Part shown: positions 41,305 through 50,406 of the stretch, piece by piece | How positions within the stretch are numbered: the stretch's first letter is position 1 | How the letters are laid out: each line of letters starts with the position of its first letter | Source: WTJY01 sp045105475 | GTDB taxonomy: Bacteria; Chloroflexota; Anaerolineae; Promineifilales; Promineifilaceae | DNA: 64,000 nucleotides | Reading direction: 5' to 3' | Assembly (NCBI GenBank): GCA_045105475.1 | Contig: JBGCDP010000027.1 | Location: 1 to 64,000 of the forward strand | Notes under the pieces: model-generated | What the model was told of the DNA's origin: nothing | Database searches by the model: none | Seen by the model: the letters and a program-made list of their open reading frames with translations, nothing else | Translations under genes and position numbers: made by a program

Positions 41305-41332
41305 CGTGCCCTAGTGATTGTCGAAGGGCACG
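41305..41332. terminator. Hairpin between the lactonase-like gene and pntB
   Basis: CGTGCCCT (41305-41312) pairs with AGGGCACG (41325-41332) between convergent stops. No T-tract follows on either strand, so it is a weak terminator candidate. Confidence 0.45.
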
Positions 41333-41360
41333 AAACCGTTAGTCAGTTCAATAATTGAGC

Positions 41361-42752
41361 CTAATCTTTAAATTGAGCGATGAGCTCGCTAAGTGTCCCT
41401 TTGGCATCACCGAAGAGCATGCGGGTGTTATCCCCAAAGAATAGCGCGTTGACGATACCAGAGAACCCTTTGCCCCGGCCGCGTTTGAGCGCATAAACGG
41501 TCCGTGCTTCATGTACCTTGATAATCGGCATGCCGTAGATCGGGCTACCTTCATCGGTGAGGGCGGCCGGATTCACAACGTCGTTTGCGCCGATTACAAT
41601 CGCCACGTCAACGGTTTCCATCGTCGGATTCACATCTTCCATTTCAACAAGTTGCTCGTAAGGGACATCAGCCTCTGCTAAAAGCACGTTCATATGGCCA
41701 GGCATACGGCCCGCCACTGGATGCACCACATAGCGCACTTCAGTTCCGTTCGCCTCTAGAATCTCACCGAGTTCGCGGGTGACATGTTGCGCCTGAGCAA
41801 CCGCCATGCCGTATCCTGGAACGATGATGACGCTGCTAGCCGCTTCAAGTACGTAGTAGGCATCTTCGGTTGTGGCCGCTTTCATTTCGCCTTCAACACT
41901 GCTGCTGCTACTTGATGCGCCGCCAAAGCCACCCATAAGCACACTTCCCAATGTGCGGTTCATCGCACGGCACATGATAATGGTTAAGATAAGTCCACTC
42001 GCGCCGACCAGACAACCAGCGACAATCAGAACGTTGTTGCCGATAACAAATCCGGCGGCTGATGCGGCAATACCTGACAAACTGTTAAGCAGAGAAACAA
42101 CAACCGGCATGTCGCCGCCACCAATAGGCATAACGCCTGTGACACCAAATACCAGAGCCAAGATGATGAGGCCCACAAATAGGGTGTAGCCGGCCGTTGA
42201 GCCAGAAAGGGTGACAAATAGTGCGCCTGTCAGCAGAATGATGCCGATCAATGAAGCATTGAGCATGCGGGCGCCTGAAAAAGCGCCTAGATTGTCGCCA
42301 AATCGGCCGGAAAGCTTGCCCCATGCCAGGATACTACCCGTGAAGGTGATGCCACCAATAAGGACGGTCAAGACGATGACGATTGAGCTGAATATGATCG
42401 ATTGCTCAGTATCATACAAACGTTGATATTCAGCCCAGCCGACCAAGAGACTTGCCAAACCGCCAAATCCGTTGAATAGGGCAACGAGTTCCGGCATACC
42501 GGTCATTTCAACTTTTTGCGCGGCAAAATAACCGATACCACCACCGATGGCGATACCGAGAAAGATCATACCGAAGCTGTCAAAAACTTCTGCATTGATC
42601 AGCGTCATGACGACGGCCAAAAGCATACCAGCGGCCGAAACTAAATTGCCTTGGCGCGCAGTTTCTGCTTTACCCAACATGCGAATGCCATAGATAAATA
42701 AAATCGCAGAAATGATGTAGGAGATGTTTACGATGATTGTTAGTGGTTCCAT
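41361..42752 (-). CDS. pntB: NAD(P) transhydrogenase subunit beta
   Basis: The 463-residue protein has about nine membrane helices in the N-terminal 270 residues and the NADP(H)-binding domain III at about 290-463 (VIIVPGYGMAVAQAQHVTRE, YVVHPVAGRMPGHMNVLLAEA, VAIVIGANDVVNPAA, VYALKRGRGKGFSG). A Ser-rich linker lies between them. With the two alpha subunits it couples proton entry to reduction of NADP+ by NADH. It is the last gene of the pntA1-pntA2-pntB operon. The 93-bp gap to pntA2 contains a short inverted repeat. Confidence 0.97.
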   Translation of the reverse strand: MEPLTIIVNISYIISAILFIYGIRMLGKAETARQGNLVSAAGMLLAVVMTLINAEVFDSFGMIFLGIAIGGGIGYFAAQKVEMTGMPELVALFNGFGGLASLLVGWAEYQRLYDTEQSIIFSSIVIVLTVLIGGITFTGSILAWGKLSGRFGDNLGAFSGARMLNASLIGIILLTGALFVTLSGSTAGYTLFVGLIILALVFGVTGVMPIGGGDMPVVVSLLNSLSGIAASAAGFVIGNNVLIVAGCLVGASGLILTIIMCRAMNRTLGSVLMGGFGGASSSSSSVEGEMKAATTEDAYYVLEAASSVIIVPGYGMAVAQAQHVTRELGEILEANGTEVRYVVHPVAGRMPGHMNVLLAEADVPYEQLVEMEDVNPTMETVDVAIVIGANDVVNPAALTDEGSPIYGMPIIKVHEARTVYALKRGRGKGFSGIVNALFFGDNTRMLFGDAKGTLSELIAQFKD

Positions 42753-42770
42753 TTTTTAGATACCTGATGT

Positions 42771-42836
42771 TAGAACGTCGATAGTTGGGGCCAAATTGCG
42801 AAAAGCCATTCAGCGCCTAATATTGACGATCTAATA
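42771..42836. repeat. Short inverted repeat between pntB and pntA2
   Basis: GATGTTAGAACGTC in the left part and GACGATCTAATATC in the right part are reverse complements with two mismatches, about 40 bp apart. The core resembles the repeat at 40476-40541. Boundaries are approximate. Confidence 0.35.
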
Positions 42837-42845
42837 TCTGAATTC

Positions 42846-43139
42846 CTATTTATCCTTTTTGCGAAACATGCCGAGCATACGGTCTGTAACCATATAGCCG
42901 CCGACAACATTAATCGATGCGAGTATAAGCGCTGCAAAGCCGAGCCATCCGGCCATTTGGCTGTCATTGCTCTGAATCATCGCGAGTAAAGCACCCACAA
43001 TAGTGATGCCTGAAATTGCATTTGAGCCCGACATAAGGGGCGTGTGAAGCTGTGATGGGACTTTTGTGATGAGCTCGAATCCCAGAAAAGCTGACAATAC
43101 AAAAATAAATACGAGGAGGATGAGTGTGGTTGGTTCCAT
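42846..43139 (-). CDS. pntAB: NAD(P) transhydrogenase subunit alpha, membrane part (PntA2/PntAB)
   Basis: The 97-residue protein has three hydrophobic helices (about 5-22, 38-58, 62-85) and the characteristic HTPLMSGSNAISGITIVGAL segment. In many bacteria the alpha subunit is split into a soluble and a membrane part, as here. It lies between pntA1 and pntB on the minus strand. Confidence 0.95.
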   Translation of the reverse strand: MEPTTLILLVFIFVLSAFLGFELITKVPSQLHTPLMSGSNAISGITIVGALLAMIQSNDSQMAGWLGFAALILASINVVGGYMVTDRMLGMFRKKDK

Positions 43140-43211
43140 AATTCAGTATTTGGCATTCAGTTAATCGGTGTGCAAACAATTGCCACAGATTGCTGAATAC
43201 GGTCCTGCTAG

Positions 43212-44336
43212 TTACTTAAAGGTAGGGTGGATGATTTCACCGTTGTCGGTGAGAAGGCATCCTTGAATGATTTCATCTTCTAAATTGAGATTTAATTCCC
43301 CTTTTTCACTGTCCCAAAAATGTTCAACAAAGTTGGTCAGATTGGCCGCATACATTTGACTGGCATGGGTGGGGACCTCATTTTCAAGTTTTCCAATCCC
43401 AATGATTTTGACGCCGTTGGCTGTGACAACTTCTTTGTCAACAACGGTTCCATCAACATTGCCACCGGTTTCGGCCGCTAAGTCAACAATAATGCTGCCG
43501 GGCGTCATATCAGCAACCATATCGGCTGTGATGATAATAGGAGCTTTGCGCCCAAACAGCTTGGCCGTGGTTATGACAATGTCAGACTCTGCACATACCT
43601 TAGCCATTGCCAAACGCTGCCGTTCTAGCTGCTCCTCGGTAAGTTCTTTGGCGTATCCTTGATCTGTTTCGCCAGTTTCACCTAGGTCAACTTTCACAAA
43701 TTTGGCACCAAGTGATTTGACTTGCTCTTCTACTGTCGGCCGTGTGTCAAATGCCTGCACGCGCGCACCCAGCCGTTTAGCTGTTGCAATCGCCTGTAAA
43801 CCAGCAACACCCACACCGATAATGAAAACTTTGCTGGGTGAAATTGTCCCTGATGGTGTCATCATCATCGGCAGAATCTTGTCTAACTTTGAAGCGGCTG
43901 TAATAACAGCTTGGTATCCAGCAAGATTGGCTTGTGAACTAATGATGTCCATCTTTTGAGCAATCGTTGTGCGCGGAATCATTTCCATGCTGATGAGACG
44001 AACCTTTGCTTTGGCAGCTGCTGTGATCAGCTTTTGATTGCCAAAGGGTTCGACCCGGCCGATATAGACCGCCCCACTTTTCATAGTTTTGAATGTCGTG
44101 GCAGTGGGTATGTCGAGGCCGAAAACAAGATCAGCTTCACCTAATGCGGTCTTATTGTCATCTGTAATCAGGACACCTTCATCTAAGTAAGCTTGATCAG
44201 GGTGATTGCTTTTTTCACCAGTTGAAGGAGGCATTTCAATTGAAATACCTAATCCCGCTAATTTTTTTGCAGCGGAAGGGGTTAAAGGCGTTCGGTTTTC
44301 GGTCCGATCGCCCGGTTTTTGAACAAAAAGTTTCAT
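43212..44336 (-). CDS. pntAA: NAD(P) transhydrogenase subunit alpha, NAD-binding part (PntA1/PntAA)
   Basis: The 374-residue soluble subunit is related to alanine dehydrogenase. It has MKLFVQKPGDRTENRTPLTP at the start, the NAD-binding Rossmann loop FIIGVGVAGLQAIATAKRLGA with the acidic residue in QAFDTRP, and the mobile-loop region QGYAKELTEEQ. It binds NADH and passes hydride to NADP+ bound by PntB. It is the first gene of the split transhydrogenase operon and follows a 900-bp AT-rich spacer that should hold the promoter. Confidence 0.96.
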   Translation of the reverse strand: MKLFVQKPGDRTENRTPLTPSAAKKLAGLGISIEMPPSTGEKSNHPDQAYLDEGVLITDDNKTALGEADLVFGLDIPTATTFKTMKSGAVYIGRVEPFGNQKLITAAAKAKVRLISMEMIPRTTIAQKMDIISSQANLAGYQAVITAASKLDKILPMMMTPSGTISPSKVFIIGVGVAGLQAIATAKRLGARVQAFDTRPTVEEQVKSLGAKFVKVDLGETGETDQGYAKELTEEQLERQRLAMAKVCAESDIVITTAKLFGRKAPIIITADMVADMTPGSIIVDLAAETGGNVDGTVVDKEVVTANGVKIIGIGKLENEVPTHASQMYAANLTNFVEHFWDSEKGELNLNLEDEIIQGCLLTDNGEIIHPTFK

Positions 44337-45247
44337 GGGTTGTGTTATCGGTTTGAATTTTAATCAGGCTTGAGCAAAGACTTTAGTTGGCTTTTTCAAT
44401 TTGGTTGAACCCATTAACTGACTTAAATTAAATGGGGAGCAAATAGCCTAGGCAGCAACGTAGAAATCGATAGGCGCAAGACCGTATATAAATATAAAGA
44501 TTATTAAATAGGGGGGACCGTGTAAATGTACTTTACTATTAATAGAAAAAGAACAGAAAAACTTGTTTAGCACACGGGAATTTGAAACAAATCTTAAATT
44601 GAATATTTAATATACATAGCTCTTATCCAATTTAATCGAGATTATACCAGATCGTTATAGGAATTGAATTATGATGAGGCTTTCAAGCATAGAAACCTTG
44701 TATTTGTTTTGAAAAATTTAGGCCGACTATTAGGCTGTTAGCGACAAAAATGATCTAAGTGGGTGTTTTAAGATTTTTTGAGGGTTAATTCTAACTATAA
44801 CTTCGAACAATTTATTCTTTTAGACTGTGTTGGCTTCAAGTATAGGTTGGACCAGAGTTTCCTACTAATCTACATAAGTCTGAACTAATTTCTAACCAAA
44901 ATAATTTGTAATCACCTCTGGAAAGTAGTACCGTTGTACTATAAGATTCAACAATTATAATCCATGCCCATGAGGAAACTTTTGGCTTTGGGTTTAACTT
45001 TTGTATCTGGTTTCTGTATACATCGTTCCCTTCAATCGCATTGAGGAAGGCGCATTGAGGACAGGCTACATGCCAATCAGTGAGTATAAAAATATCTGTA
45101 AATATACTTGTTTTTAGGCATGAAAGCTTCACAAGATTTAAAGGGTGATTTGGCACAATTTAGCTGCTTTTAATCTTGTAGTTTTGTTTAGCCATTTAGC
45201 CATCACCTAGGAAAAGTTGAGGATTTTGGGCGCTTACAGGGATAAAC
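44337..45247. other. AT-rich 911-bp spacer without a credible gene
   Basis: This is the largest gap in the window. It is clearly more AT-rich than the rest and contains no CGGCCG (only one AGGCCG). An open frame on the minus strand at 44836-45156 (106 codons, with a CPQC motif) has AT-rich codon use, no ribosome site and no family that I recognise, so I do not call it. The left end should hold the pntA1 promoter, the right end that of the large exoprotein. Confidence 0.6.
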
Positions 45248-48175
45248 ATGAATAGAAAAGCTGTTGTTTCTGGAATTATTTCAGTCGCTTTGTTTTGGTT
45301 TGGGCTTACAATTTTTGCCCCTGTTTCAGCCTCTAAGCCTGTTGCGCTTGGAGTGGAACATTTGAATTCATCTGCATTGGCACAATCGCTCAACGATCAA
45401 TCTGCATATGACCCGTCGCGCCAAACTGTGTGCCGAGATGGGTGTGATTACGAGTCGCTGTCGGCCGCTATTTCTGCAACCAGTCCGCTAACGCATGCAT
45501 ATTTTTCAATTTTGGATAGCGAAGTTTTTGATCGCTTAATCCGTATTGACCAAGGGAAGAAGATTACAATTGTTGGGCTTGGGATGGAGCGTACGAAGAT
45601 AGGCGGCCCGCCTGCTCAAGCTACTGACCCTGAAAATAGCCCTATTTTTATTATTGAAGATGGAGCGACTGTATTGCTTGAAAACCTAACAGTCTGGGGT
45701 GGAACTGCAACAAATAACGATGGAGGCGGCCTTCAAGTGGCAGGGAGTGGCTCAGAGCTATCTCTCAATTATGTAAAAGTTTCAAATAATAGCGGTCGTT
45801 CTGGGGGAGGAATTGCGGTGAGTGACCAAGCAAACCTCATCGTGAAAGACTCAATTATTGAGAAGAATCAAGCGGTGAATGAAGGCGGCGGAATCTATGT
45901 GATGGGTGGGCTTCTCGAGCTCGACCGTATGTTGATTGCAGAAAATAGCTCAACGGCCGGAGGTGGCGTGTTTTACGCTTCTGACCAGGGCAAAAGTTCA
46001 ATTTTAAATGTTACTTTTACCGGTAATATGGCGACTTTAATGCCAAATGCTGTTACGGCCAATCGAGGTGGAGGTGCTTTCTATATAACTAACTTAGTGA
46101 ATGCATCACAATCATCTGAAATAGATTTTCATTTCTCAACCGTTAGTCAGAACGCGACAGCTGACGGCGAAGCAGGGGGTATGTTCGTTGATGGTGGAAC
46201 AATCAATGTGTTGGCTTCCATTTTCTCAGAGAACCTCGCAGGCGATAATCTTGAGAACTGTAAGCTAGAGTCAGGGAATCTTATTTCTCACGGTTATAAC
46301 TTAGGGTCTGATCAAACTTGTGTGCTAAATGAAAGCACCGATTTGATTTTAGCCGATCTAGAGCTGTCTGAATTGGCAGATAATGGTGGCGGTAGCAAGA
46401 CATTTGCTACTGGAATAAATAGCCATGCAATTGGTTTTGTCCCGGTTCAGCATTGCCCTGCAACTGATCAGAGAGGGATATCGAGAACTGAAGACTCTGC
46501 CTGTGACATTGGCGCTTATGAAGCCGAGCATTATTTAACGTATTGCAGTGCTCCTTTGCAGAGTATTCCTGATAATGATCCAACTGGTTTGATTAGTAAT
46601 CTCGCTATCAACCGATCAGATGAGATTTATGATCTTTCTCTATTTCTGCAGGTTTCGAACGAGAATAATTTCATAAAAGATTTTGAAGCCAGTCTGATAT
46701 TGGATGAAGCCTCACCAACGACTATAGGGCTTGTTTCAAAACCGGCTATTAATGGTTCATGTAATCCATTTGGTCCATCTATGCTTGATTTGCGCTTCAA
46801 TGATGCTTTTTCAGATCAGCTTACAGGATCGACTTGCTTTATTGATTCGACATTAAAGGCCGACTATAAGCCTCTGTCTTCGGCCGCTTCTTTGAACAGC
46901 CTGATAGGGAAATCGCTTGATGCCGCAACCTGGCAACTGAAGCTCGTTGACAGCGCGGCCGGTTCAACCGGAACACTGACCAACTGGTGTGTTCAGGCGA
47001 AAATCAAACCTGACAGCCTCATCGTTACCCGGTCTGATGACCCTGTGCCAGATGGCTGTCAAACTGGCGATTGTTCGTTACGTGAAGCGATTATCGATGC
47101 TGATAACTATCCCGGCCGTGATGAAATTACAGTCGATGTAGCCGGTCCAATCTTGCTGACGCAGTCTGGTAATGGGGGAAATTCGACGGGGGATACTCCT
47201 GAAAAGGGGGACTTAGACATCACTGATGATTTGATCCTGATCGGCAATATCACCGACGTCATTACAATTGATGCTTCCGGTGCCAATGATCGTGTGTTTG
47301 ATATTGTGGCTGATGTTGATGTCACGATTTCGGGCTTTGAGCTAACTGGCGGCAATGTGTCGACCGGCCCCCGTGGTGGTGGAGCTATTCTGAATCGAGG
47401 GACGTTTGTCGGTGACCATCTGCTTATTCGTAAAAATTCGACAGTTAATGAATTCGGCTATGGCGGTGCGATTCAATCAACTTCAGGTGCAGATTTCACC
47501 CTGCGTAATAGTGAAATAATCAGTAACTCCGCCCAATATGAAACAAATGGTGTACGCCAAGGCTTTTACAGCGGTGCGTACAATTGGAATTCAACTATGG
47601 AGTTGAGCGGTGTCACAATTGCCGGCAATGACGGTGTTGGTTCAGTTGTGTACAACTTTGCGGCCGGAGGCGATGCTGTTTTGCAGATTAATTCTGTTAC
47701 GTTAGCTCGTAATTCAGCGATGGCAGATACCGGTATCGGTACCTTTTACTCTAGCGCAAATGCCAATCCTGAAATGGCACTCACTTATTTGCATAACAGT
47801 ATAGTTGGTAGCCATTCGAATAAAAGTTGTGATGTTGGCACGTCATCGGGCAATAACAGCGCTGCGATTGTCGCTTTAGGCTATAACCTTGCGGCGGATG
47901 ATAGTTGCCATCTGACTGTTGAATCTGGTTTGCCCTCAACTGATCCGCTGTTACAGCCGTTGGCTGAGGGGACCGGGGGTAGCTACGTCGGCCGCTGGGT
48001 TTTACTCCCCAGCAAACTAAGTCCGGTTCATGATAATGGCGACCCTGAGCAATGCCCGGGAGTAGACGGCCGTGGTGCAAGCCGCCCACAGCATGCCAAT
48101 TGTGATATCGGTGCGATTGAATTGACGACGGCTGAAATTCCCGCCCGAATTTTCTTGCCACTTACCGGCCGCTAG
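45248..48175 (+). CDS. Large secreted beta-helix protein: anchor-Q, P-domain-like, CSLREA, anchor-Q
   Basis: The 975-residue protein has a signal peptide (about 1-29, ending PVSASKP). Residues about 55-430 form a beta-helix with GGGLQVAGSGSEL- and GGGIYVMGG-type turns and end in a choice-of-anchor-Q segment (TDQRGISRT...CDIGAYEA). Residues about 435-590 look like a proprotein-convertase P-domain (IPDNDPTGLISNLAINRSDE, then WQLKLVDSAAGSTGTLTNWC). Next is a CSLREA motif (PDGCQTGDCSLREAIIDAD) and a second beta-helix with another anchor-Q end (GRGASRPQHANCDIGAIEL). The last residues ARIFLPLTGR form the typical short C-terminal tail of such exoproteins. It is likely displayed on the cell surface. 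It resembles 35269-36570. Confidence 0.88.
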   Translation: MNRKAVVSGIISVALFWFGLTIFAPVSASKPVALGVEHLNSSALAQSLNDQSAYDPSRQTVCRDGCDYESLSAAISATSPLTHAYFSILDSEVFDRLIRIDQGKKITIVGLGMERTKIGGPPAQATDPENSPIFIIEDGATVLLENLTVWGGTATNNDGGGLQVAGSGSELSLNYVKVSNNSGRSGGGIAVSDQANLIVKDSIIEKNQAVNEGGGIYVMGGLLELDRMLIAENSSTAGGGVFYASDQGKSSILNVTFTGNMATLMPNAVTANRGGGAFYITNLVNASQSSEIDFHFSTVSQNATADGEAGGMFVDGGTINVLASIFSENLAGDNLENCKLESGNLISHGYNLGSDQTCVLNESTDLILADLELSELADNGGGSKTFATGINSHAIGFVPVQHCPATDQRGISRTEDSACDIGAYEAEHYLTYCSAPLQSIPDNDPTGLISNLAINRSDEIYDLSLFLQVSNENNFIKDFEASLILDEASPTTIGLVSKPAINGSCNPFGPSMLDLRFNDAFSDQLTGSTCFIDSTLKADYKPLSSAASLNSLIGKSLDAATWQLKLVDSAAGSTGTLTNWCVQAKIKPDSLIVTRSDDPVPDGCQTGDCSLREAIIDADNYPGRDEITVDVAGPILLTQSGNGGNSTGDTPEKGDLDITDDLILIGNITDVITIDASGANDRVFDIVADVDVTISGFELTGGNVSTGPRGGGAILNRGTFVGDHLLIRKNSTVNEFGYGGAIQSTSGADFTLRNSEIISNSAQYETNGVRQGFYSGAYNWNSTMELSGVTIAGNDGVGSVVYNFAAGGDAVLQINSVTLARNSAMADTGIGTFYSSANANPEMALTYLHNSIVGSHSNKSCDVGTSSGNNSAAIVALGYNLAADDSCHLTVESGLPSTDPLLQPLAEGTGGSYVGRWVLLPSKLSPVHDNGDPEQCPGVDGRGASRPQHANCDIGAIELTTAEIPARIFLPLTGR

Positions 48176-48313
48176 CTCAATTAAGGCTGGGAAATTCTAG
48201 AATAAATCGAACAAAAGCAAGTATAAATCCCCATATTTATGTGCTAATTTTTGCTAAGGGATTAAAATACCCATTGATAAAAATATTCAGGCAAAATGCT
48301 GGAGCAGAACCGA

Positions 48314-50065
48314 ATGATTCGTAAATACCTTCAAATTAATCTTAATGACCACTCCACCTCATCAGAGGATCTAGAAGGAGAATCTTTGGTCAAAGCTGGA
48401 CGCTACCTGATTGCAAAAACGCTTGTCGAGCAAGATCTCGCCCAAGTTGATCCACTTGGCCCAGATAACCCGCTTATCTTTTCGGCCGGACCATTTGCTG
48501 GAACAACGCTGTCCAATGCCAATCGCATTAGTGTGGGCTGTAAAAGCCCGCTAACAGGTGGCGTAAAAGAAGCCAATGGAGGCGGTACCTTCGCTTATGC
48601 GATGGGGCGGCTTGAAATTTGCGGTTTTACACTGAATGGTCAGTCAGATGACTGGACCGTGATTCACATGCATAAAGATGGCTCTATTACCTTTGATGAT
48701 GCTTCACCTTACATCGGGAAGAAGAACTTCGAAGTGGCTGAAGCCTTGCATGAGAAATATGGCAAAAAAGTCAGTCTAGCTCTTTGTGGTCCTGTTGGTG
48801 AATATCAAGGGTTGCTTGCTGGAATTTCGTTTAGTGATAACGATAATCGGCCGTCACGTTTGGCCGCTCGTGGTGGTGTTGGTGCCGTTATGGGTAGCAA
48901 ACGGGTGAAAGCAATCGTTATCGATTTGCATAAAATGCCGCCGCTGCACGACCGTAAAAAGACCTTGGGTGCTGTCCGTGAATACGCGGCTTGGATCAAC
49001 GAAGATGCAGCGATTCAAACTGTATACAATCCGGTTGGCACGATGGCGATGGGTGATTACACCAACGAAGTTGGCGGGATCCCGACCAATAATTTCACAC
49101 TCGGGTCGCAACCATTAGATGCTGAAGGCAATTTTATGATGGGTGGTTCGTTTGTACGCGATCTAAACGTATCGCGCGGTGGTCAGCACACCCATGCTTG
49201 TATGCCAGGCTGTGTTATTCAGTGCTCAAACGTCTACTACGATGAGAATGGGAAAGAGATGACTTCACCCATTGAGTACGAGACGCTGGCACTTCTAGGT
49301 ACAAATTGTGGTTTAACCCATCCCGATAATTTAGCGATCATGAATCATAACTGCAACGAGCTGGGTGTGGATACGATTGAAACGGGTGCGATGATTGCCG
49401 TTTTAATGGATTCAGGCCTGGCTAACTTTGGTGATGTTGAGTTTATGCAGTCGGTCTTTGACGAATTGCTAGCTGGTTCTGAAAAAGGGAAATTGTACGC
49501 ACAAGGTACTTACCGGGTTGGTAAGCACTTCAACAACCACCGCATTCCATGTATCAAAAAGCAGGCGATTAGTGCCTATGATCCCCGAGTGATTGAAATC
49601 ACCGGCATTTCGATGATGATGTCAGCTCAAGGTGCGGATCATACGACGGGTAATGTCCCTAAGTATGCATCGCGTGATAAGGATCTGGATGAGTTGGTCA
49701 CACGCAGTATGGAGGCTCAAATCTCATGCGCGGCCGTAGATTCGATTGGGCTGTGCGTATTTGGGAAATCGGTTACAAATCCAAATGTCGCGTTTATGGC
49801 AGATGCGATCAACAGCGCTTTGGGGACTGATCTCGAACCGACATTTTTTCATCAACTCGGCCGGGAAACGATTGAACTGGAAAACCAATTTAATCTGGCT
49901 GCAGGCTTTACGGCAGAAGATGATGATCTGCCACAATTCTTCTATGACGAAGCGTTAAAACCAACTGGGCAAACGGCTCGTTTTCATGGCACTGATGTTC
50001 ATGATAAGTATGCGGACCTAGATAATGTGGTTGCTGTTGGTGTTCCTGCTGAATTTGCTAAATAA
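48314..50065 (+). CDS. Aldehyde:ferredoxin oxidoreductase family (tungstopterin) protein
   Basis: The 583-residue cytosolic enzyme belongs to the AOR family, which oxidises aldehydes to acids with ferredoxin by a tungsten-bispterin and one [4Fe-4S] cluster. Seen are the N-terminal pterin region FSAGPFAGTTLSNANRISVG and GGTFAYAMGRLEICG, the RLAARGGVGAVMGSKRVKAI motif, cluster cysteines in HACMPGCVIQCSN (Cys-x3-Cys-x3-Cys spacing) and the fourth Cys in VDSIGLCVFG. The ATG at 48314 gives the usual MIRKYLQINL opening; an ATG six codons upstream is also possible. No ferredoxin gene is adjacent. A terminator follows. Confidence 0.92.
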   Translation: MIRKYLQINLNDHSTSSEDLEGESLVKAGRYLIAKTLVEQDLAQVDPLGPDNPLIFSAGPFAGTTLSNANRISVGCKSPLTGGVKEANGGGTFAYAMGRLEICGFTLNGQSDDWTVIHMHKDGSITFDDASPYIGKKNFEVAEALHEKYGKKVSLALCGPVGEYQGLLAGISFSDNDNRPSRLAARGGVGAVMGSKRVKAIVIDLHKMPPLHDRKKTLGAVREYAAWINEDAAIQTVYNPVGTMAMGDYTNEVGGIPTNNFTLGSQPLDAEGNFMMGGSFVRDLNVSRGGQHTHACMPGCVIQCSNVYYDENGKEMTSPIEYETLALLGTNCGLTHPDNLAIMNHNCNELGVDTIETGAMIAVLMDSGLANFGDVEFMQSVFDELLAGSEKGKLYAQGTYRVGKHFNNHRIPCIKKQAISAYDPRVIEITGISMMMSAQGADHTTGNVPKYASRDKDLDELVTRSMEAQISCAAVDSIGLCVFGKSVTNPNVAFMADAINSALGTDLEPTFFHQLGRETIELENQFNLAAGFTAEDDDLPQFFYDEALKPTGQTARFHGTDVHDKYADLDNVVAVGVPAEFAK

Positions 50066-50406
50066 AGCTTAAATTAGATTCGTTAGATTCAAAAGGGGTC
50101 GGCCGGAATTAATTCTGGCCGACCTCTTTTTTTATTTCATGATTGGATGGAACTAACTCAAACATAGTGTCGTTTTAAGCTATGTAGGCAAGTTCCTATC
50201 GAAACCAATTTAAAGCTCCATGGAACAAAATCTAGCTGGATGTCTTTTAATAACTATAAGCAGATTACATTCAACTAAAAAATATTTAGATCTTAATACC
50301 AACCTAAACGACTAACACCTTATTTGCTAAGCGGTTTAATTGGCAATTGGCAGGATGTTAGTTGTTTGTTTTGGTTTCAAACACACGCATATTAAAGGGA
50401 AAAATT
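50066..50406. other. Intergenic region after the AOR gene
   Basis: The 341 bp hold a strong terminator (50097-50133) and then about 270 bp of AT-rich DNA that probably contains the promoter of the META lipoprotein. I see no gene and no other structure. Confidence 0.6.
50097..50133 (+). terminator. Terminator of the AOR gene
   Basis: GGTCGGCCGGAATT pairs with AATTCTGGCCGACC (one G-T pair), followed by CTCTTTTTTT. The stem contains a CGGCCG hexamer. Confidence 0.92.

Noticed and set aside
44836..45156. 106-codon minus-strand open frame with a CPQC motif
   Set aside because: AT-rich composition, no ribosome site, no recognisable family; kept only as a possible decayed gene.
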